9,098 nt of DNA from Bacteroidota bacterium (GTDB taxonomy: Bacteria > Bacteroidota > Kryptoniia > Kryptoniales > JAKASW01): positions 1 to 9,098 of the forward strand of contig JAJYOS010000203.1 in NCBI GenBank assembly GCA_021796055.1, read 5' to 3'. Below the pieces are notes generated by a model that was not told the origin of the DNA, did not search any database, and saw nothing but the letters and a program-made list of their open reading frames with translations. The translations under genes were made by a program, and so were the position numbers. Positions 6,825 to 9,098 of this stretch are shown piece by piece. Numbering within the stretch: position 1 is the first letter of the stretch; every line of letters starts with the position of its first letter.

Positions 6825-7603
6825 GGCTTTCTGTCGATGCTTTCGGACATGATTTCCGCGATATGCGCGAAGCGTTTTAACGAGCCTGATCGTCGCGCAC
6901 GTCCTTCAAGGTGCATGAGGCAACTTGAATCTGCCGAGACGAGAATGTCGGCACCGGTCTGATAGAAATTCTGAAGCTTCTCGTCTGCCATCACCACCGA
7001 AATTTCAGGATACTTCACCGCGAATGTACCTCCGAATCCGCAGCAGACTTCGTTGTATGGAAGTTCGATGAGGCGCAAGCCCTCGATTCTCTCCAATATC
7101 TTACGTGGCCCGTCTTTGACGCCCAACTCCCGCAGCGCGTGGCAGGAATCATGATATGAGACTGTCGCTTGGAGTTTCCCGCTGAACCTATCTGCGCCTA
7201 TTACCTTACATATGAATTCAGAAAATTCATATGTCCGCTTAGCCATATTCTTTGAAACGTCTTCGAACCGCGGATCATCGGCAAGAATTTCAGGATAGAA
7301 GTTTCTTATCATTGCTACGCAGGAGCCGGAAGGTCCGACGATGTAGTCGTGCTTGAAATCGAAGTCGTATTTCGCGGCCGCTACGGGAGAATGGGTAAGC
7401 GTGAGGAGGGCGTTCACTTCGTGCATCGCCATCAGGCGTGCTTCATCGCGGTAGCCGGAGTTGAAAGCAGGCTGACCGCAGCAAGTCTGGTGCTCAGGAA
7501 AAACCACGTCGCAACCGAGGTGCTTAAGTACCTTCATGGAACTGACAGCGACGTTAGGAAAAACCTGATCTATGAAGCAGGGTACAAAGAGAAATACACG
7601 CAT
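6821..7603 (-). CDS. lutA: LutA-type CCG-domain protein (lactate utilization, Fe-S)
   Basis: The 260-residue protein consists of two cysteine-rich CCG domains, the arrangement of LutA/LldE and of the heterodisulfide reductase/GlpC families. Visible cysteines form two sets: Cys9, Cys41-Cys42 (QTCCGQPAFNSG), Cys95 (GPSGSC), and Cys154 (HDSCH), Cys187-Cys188 (EVCCGFGGTFAVK), Cys228. These would bind iron-sulfur clusters for electron transfer in L-lactate oxidation. Compared with B. subtilis LutA as I recall it, the segment before GPSGSC is about 16 residues longer (around LTHSPVAAAKYDFDFK). The ATG at 7603 gives the expected N-terminus MRVFLFVPCF; no Shine-Dalgarno is evident. It is the first gene of the minus-strand cluster and is divergent from dnaK; no lactate permease or GntR-type LutR regulator gene is in the window. 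Confidence 0.95.
   Translation of the reverse strand: MRVFLFVPCFIDQVFPNVAVSSMKVLKHLGCDVVFPEHQTCCGQPAFNSGYRDEARLMAMHEVNALLTLTHSPVAAAKYDFDFKHDYIVGPSGSCVAMIRNFYPEILADDPRFEDVSKNMAKRTYEFSEFICKVIGADRFSGKLQATVSYHDSCHALRELGVKDGPRKILERIEGLRLIELPYNEVCCGFGGTFAVKYPEISVVMADEKLQNFYQTGADILVSADSSCLMHLEGRARRSGSLKRFAHIAEIMSESIDRKP
7208..7234. repeat. Perfect 11-bp inverted repeat with 5-nt loop inside lutA
   Basis: The arms ACATATGAATT (7208-7218) and AATTCATATGT (7224-7234) are exact reverse complements around the 5-nt spacer CAGAA. The element lies within lutA codons for TYEFSEFIC (about residues 124-132) and is AT-rich relative to its surroundings. It could fold as a hairpin in either strand's RNA. Part of the symmetry may arise from the repeated Glu-Phe codons, so function is unproven. 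Confidence 0.6.
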
Positions 7604-7656
7604 TTGATTTGAATGAATTTAAAATCACACAGGCTAAGATTCAATAAAATGACAAA

Positions 7657-7702
7657 TTGCCAATCTTTGCCACATTGGCAACGTTTCGTTTGTAACTGGC
7701 AA
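7657..7702. promoter_or_regulatory. Operator-like cluster of TTGCCA/TGGCAA half-sites between lutA and dnaK
   Basis: A perfect inverted repeat, TTGCCAAT (7657-7664), 9-nt spacer, ATTGGCAA (7674-7681), lies in the divergent intergenic region. A second TTGCCA (7667-7672) starts 10 bp after the first, and another TGGCAA (7697-7702) starts 21 bp after the other, so like-oriented half-sites are spaced close to one and two helical turns. There is no T-run after the symmetric part, so it is not a good intrinsic terminator. It is a candidate binding site for a dimeric regulator of lutA, dnaK or both. The 8-9-8 geometry recalls CIRCE, but the sequence differs from the CIRCE consensus. Confidence 0.5.
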
Positions 7703-7711
7703 AAGTATAAG
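7684..7711 (+). promoter_or_regulatory. Weak candidate promoter for dnaK
   Basis: TATAAG at 7706-7711 matches a -10 hexamer at five of six positions. The only -35-like sequence at suitable distance is TTTCGT (7684-7689, 16-bp spacer), which is poor. If correct, the TGGCAA half-site at 7697-7702 lies between the two hexamers, as expected for a repressor site, and the dnaK leader would be roughly 110 nt. No sigma-32-like or CIRCE-type heat-shock signal was recognised. Confidence 0.27.
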
Positions 7712-7815
7712 ATGAGTGAAGAAACGAAAATGAAAATATTGCCGGAAAAGCCTTAATTCTTTGGCGGCATAGCCATTGCATAAAGAAATATCAAAGAACA
7801 AAAAAAATCCAAGCA

Positions 7816-7821
7816 AAGGAG
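7816..7821 (+). promoter_or_regulatory. Ribosome binding site of dnaK
   Basis: AAGGAG lies 9 bp before the dnaK ATG at 7831, in an A-rich leader. An out-of-frame ATG at 7826 is only 4 bp from the motif and opens a five-codon reading frame (MRWLK, stop at 7841-7843) that overlaps the dnaK start. The canonical N-terminus [10 protein letters not shown] decides in favour of 7831. Confidence 0.75.
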
Positions 7822-7830
7822 AGATATGAG

Positions 7831-9098
7831 ATGGCTAAAATAATTGGAATTGATCTTGGTACGACAAATTCGTGCGTGGCGGTAATGGAGGGCAACACTC
7901 CTACAGTCATCGCGAATTCCGAGGGGGTTAGGACGACCCCTTCAGTGGTCGCCCAGTCGAAAACGGGAGAATGGCTTGTGGGTGCGCCGGCCAAGAGGCA
8001 GGCGATAACCAATCCGCAGAATACAATCTTCTCGATCAAGAGGTTCATGGGACGCTTCTATAACGAAGTGACAGAGGAAATGTCTCGCGTGCCTTATAAG
8101 GTAGTCTCCGGTCAGAACAACTCCGCGCGAGTTGAAGTGGGAGGACGCGTCTATTCTCCGCCTGAGATAAGCGCGATGGTACTCCAGAAGATGAAACAGA
8201 CCGCCGAAGATTTTCTTGGCGAGAAGATTACGGAAGCGGTAATAACGGTTCCAGCTTACTTCAACGATGCCCAGCGCCAGGCGACGAAGGAAGCCGGTGA
8301 AATTGCCGGACTCAACGTTCGTCGTATCATCAACGAGCCTACAGCAGCCGCGCTGGCTTATGGACTCGATAAGAAGAATAAGAACATGAAGGTTGCCGTT
8401 TATGATTTAGGCGGTGGAACTTTCGATATTTCCATTCTGGAACTTGGCGAGGGAGTGTTTGAAGTCAAGTCGACGAACGGCGATACGCATCTGGGCGGCG
8501 ACGATTTTGACATGAAGATAATGGATTTCATTGCGGATGAATTCCAGAGACAGGAACACATCGATCTCAGAAAAGATCCGATGGCGCTTCAGAGATTGAA
8601 AGAAGCGGCGGAAAAAGCAAAGATGGAGCTTTCCTCCCAGCTGCAGACAGAAATCAACCTCCCGTTTATAACGGCTACTCAGGATGGGCCGAAGCACCTC
8701 AACCTTACGCTGACGCGCGCGAAGCTCGAGCAGCTTGTTGATGATTTAGTACAGCGTACCGTAATTCCGGTGAAGAAGGCACTTGAGGATGCGAAGCTCA
8801 ATCCTTCAGAAATTGACGAGGTAATTCTCGTGGGCGGCATGACGAGGATGCCTAAAGTTCAGGAAATCGTGAAGACCTACTTCAACCGCGAGCCTCACAA
8901 GGGAGTAAATCCGGACGAGGTAGTGGCTGTTGGTGCGAGCATACAAGGCGCGGTTCTTACGGGCGACATCAAGGATGTCCTCCTGCTCGACGTAACGCCG
9001 CTTTCTCTTGGCATAGAGACGCTCGGTGGCGTAATGACGCCGTTGATTCCGGCAAACACGACCATCCCGACGCGCAAAAGCGAGGTGTTCTCTACTGC
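7831..9098 (+). CDS. dnaK: Molecular chaperone DnaK (Hsp70), 5' part; gene continues beyond the window
   Basis: About 422 codons of DnaK are present, the ATP-driven cytoplasmic Hsp70 that folds and protects proteins together with DnaJ and GrpE. The N-terminus [18 protein letters not shown] carries the phosphate-1 motif; further on are [16 protein letters not shown], the connect motif [12 protein letters not shown], phosphate-2 [21 protein letters not shown], and the adenosine motif VGGMTRMP. The interdomain linker [12 protein letters not shown] begins at residue 382, and the start of the substrate-binding domain ([14 protein letters not shown]) is reached before the window ends at 9098. The sequence is close to E. 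coli DnaK throughout and carries the long-subdomain insertion of Gram-negative types. Residue wording such as [28 protein letters not shown] is typical of Bacteroidota/Chlorobiota homologues as I recall them. The frame is intact to the edge; no grpE or dnaJ is adjacent on the upstream side. Confidence 0.98.
   Translation, partial: MAKIIGIDLGTTNSCVAVMEGNTPTVIANSEGVRTTPSVVAQSKTGEWLVGAPAKRQAITNPQNTIFSIKRFMGRFYNEVTEEMSRVPYKVVSGQNNSARVEVGGRVYSPPEISAMVLQKMKQTAEDFLGEKITEAVITVPAYFNDAQRQATKEAGEIAGLNVRRIINEPTAAALAYGLDKKNKNMKVAVYDLGGGTFDISILELGEGVFEVKSTNGDTHLGGDDFDMKIMDFIADEFQRQEHIDLRKDPMALQRLKEAAEKAKMELSSQLQTEINLPFITATQDGPKHLNLTLTRAKLEQLVDDLVQRTVIPVKKALEDAKLNPSEIDEVILVGGMTRMPKVQEIVKTYFNREPHKGVNPDEVVAVGASIQGAVLTGDIKDVLLLDVTPLSLGIETLGGVMTPLIPANTTIPTRKSEVFST

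Larger units (their letters stand above)
1644..7603 (-). other. Probable seven-gene operon lutABC - barrel - uppP - cyclophilin - holA
   Basis: Seven genes run head to tail with no gap over 27 bp. The junctions are: lutA/lutB 4-bp overlap, lutB/lutC 4-bp overlap (GTGA), lutC/barrel 4-bp overlap, barrel/uppP 27 bp, uppP/cyclophilin 6 bp, cyclophilin/holA 4-bp overlap. No terminator-like hairpin was seen between them. A single transcript starting upstream of lutA is the simplest reading; an internal promoter, for example in the lutC-barrel region for the housekeeping genes, cannot be excluded. Confidence 0.6.

Noticed and set aside
6513..6962. 149-codon plus-strand reading frame across the lutA/lutB junction
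   Set aside because: It is antisense to two confidently identified genes, and its composition is typical of a shadow frame.
7657..7681. Inverted repeat as an intrinsic terminator or CIRCE element
   Set aside because: No T-run follows on either strand at the proper place, and the arms TTGCCAAT/ATTGGCAA do not match the CIRCE arms TTAGCACTC/GAGTGCTAA.
7604..7700. Promoter for lutA on the minus strand
   Set aside because: TTGGCA and TTGTCA -35-like hexamers exist, but no acceptable -10 lies at 16-18 bp from either, so no specific site can be called although a promoter is expected here.
7762..7781. Sigma-54-like promoter (TGGC ... TTGCAT) before dnaK
   Set aside because: The spacing between the GG and GC elements is about 3 bp too long, and sigma-54 promoters are strict about it.
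8407..8697. Minus-strand reading frame inside dnaK
   Set aside because: The plus strand is continuous, highly conserved DnaK sequence.

Overview
The window looks like core chromosome of a free-living, didermic, menaquinone-using bacterium. A partial dnaK with typical FCB-type sequence, a C-terminal-Phe outer-membrane barrel, a periplasmic lipoprotein cyclophilin and a LutABC lactate-oxidation module together suggest the Bacteroidota/Chlorobiota/Ignavibacteriota neighbourhood. That placement is inferred from protein character alone, with moderate confidence. No mobile element, phage gene, CRISPR array, tRNA or rRNA was found.

Layout. (1) At 1-1085 (+) lies the 3' part of a larger gene of unknown function whose C-terminal region resembles a jelly-roll, galactose-binding-like domain. 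(2) A 128-bp gap with an imperfect inverted repeat precedes a MenI/YdiI-type hotdog thioesterase at 1214-1651 (+). (3) From 7603 down to 1644 (-) seven genes are packed in one direction: lutA, lutB, lutC, an outer-membrane beta-barrel gene, uppP, a lipoprotein cyclophilin and holA. Four of the six junctions are 4-bp stop/start overlaps; the other two gaps are 27 and 6 bp. This cluster meets the thioesterase gene tail to tail with an 8-bp overlap. (4) A 227-bp divergent intergenic region (7604-7830) separates lutA from dnaK and holds a cluster of TTGCCA/TGGCAA half-sites, including a perfect 8-9-8 inverted repeat. (5) dnaK starts at 7831 (+) and runs off the end of the window after its nucleotide-binding domain and interdomain linker.

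How the genes may work together. LutA, LutB and LutC form an iron-sulfur complex for L-lactate oxidation, presumably feeding electrons to the quinone pool; the MenI-like enzyme belongs to menaquinone synthesis. The barrel, UppP and cyclophilin are envelope functions (outer membrane, lipid-carrier recycling, periplasmic folding), and HolA is a replication clamp-loader subunit. The cluster therefore mixes catabolic, envelope and replication genes, and its unity is positional rather than obviously functional.

I saw no clear undescribed system. The observations most worth checking are the symmetric operator-like element between lutA and dnaK, the translationally coupled unknown barrel after lutC, and a perfect 11-bp hairpin inside lutA.
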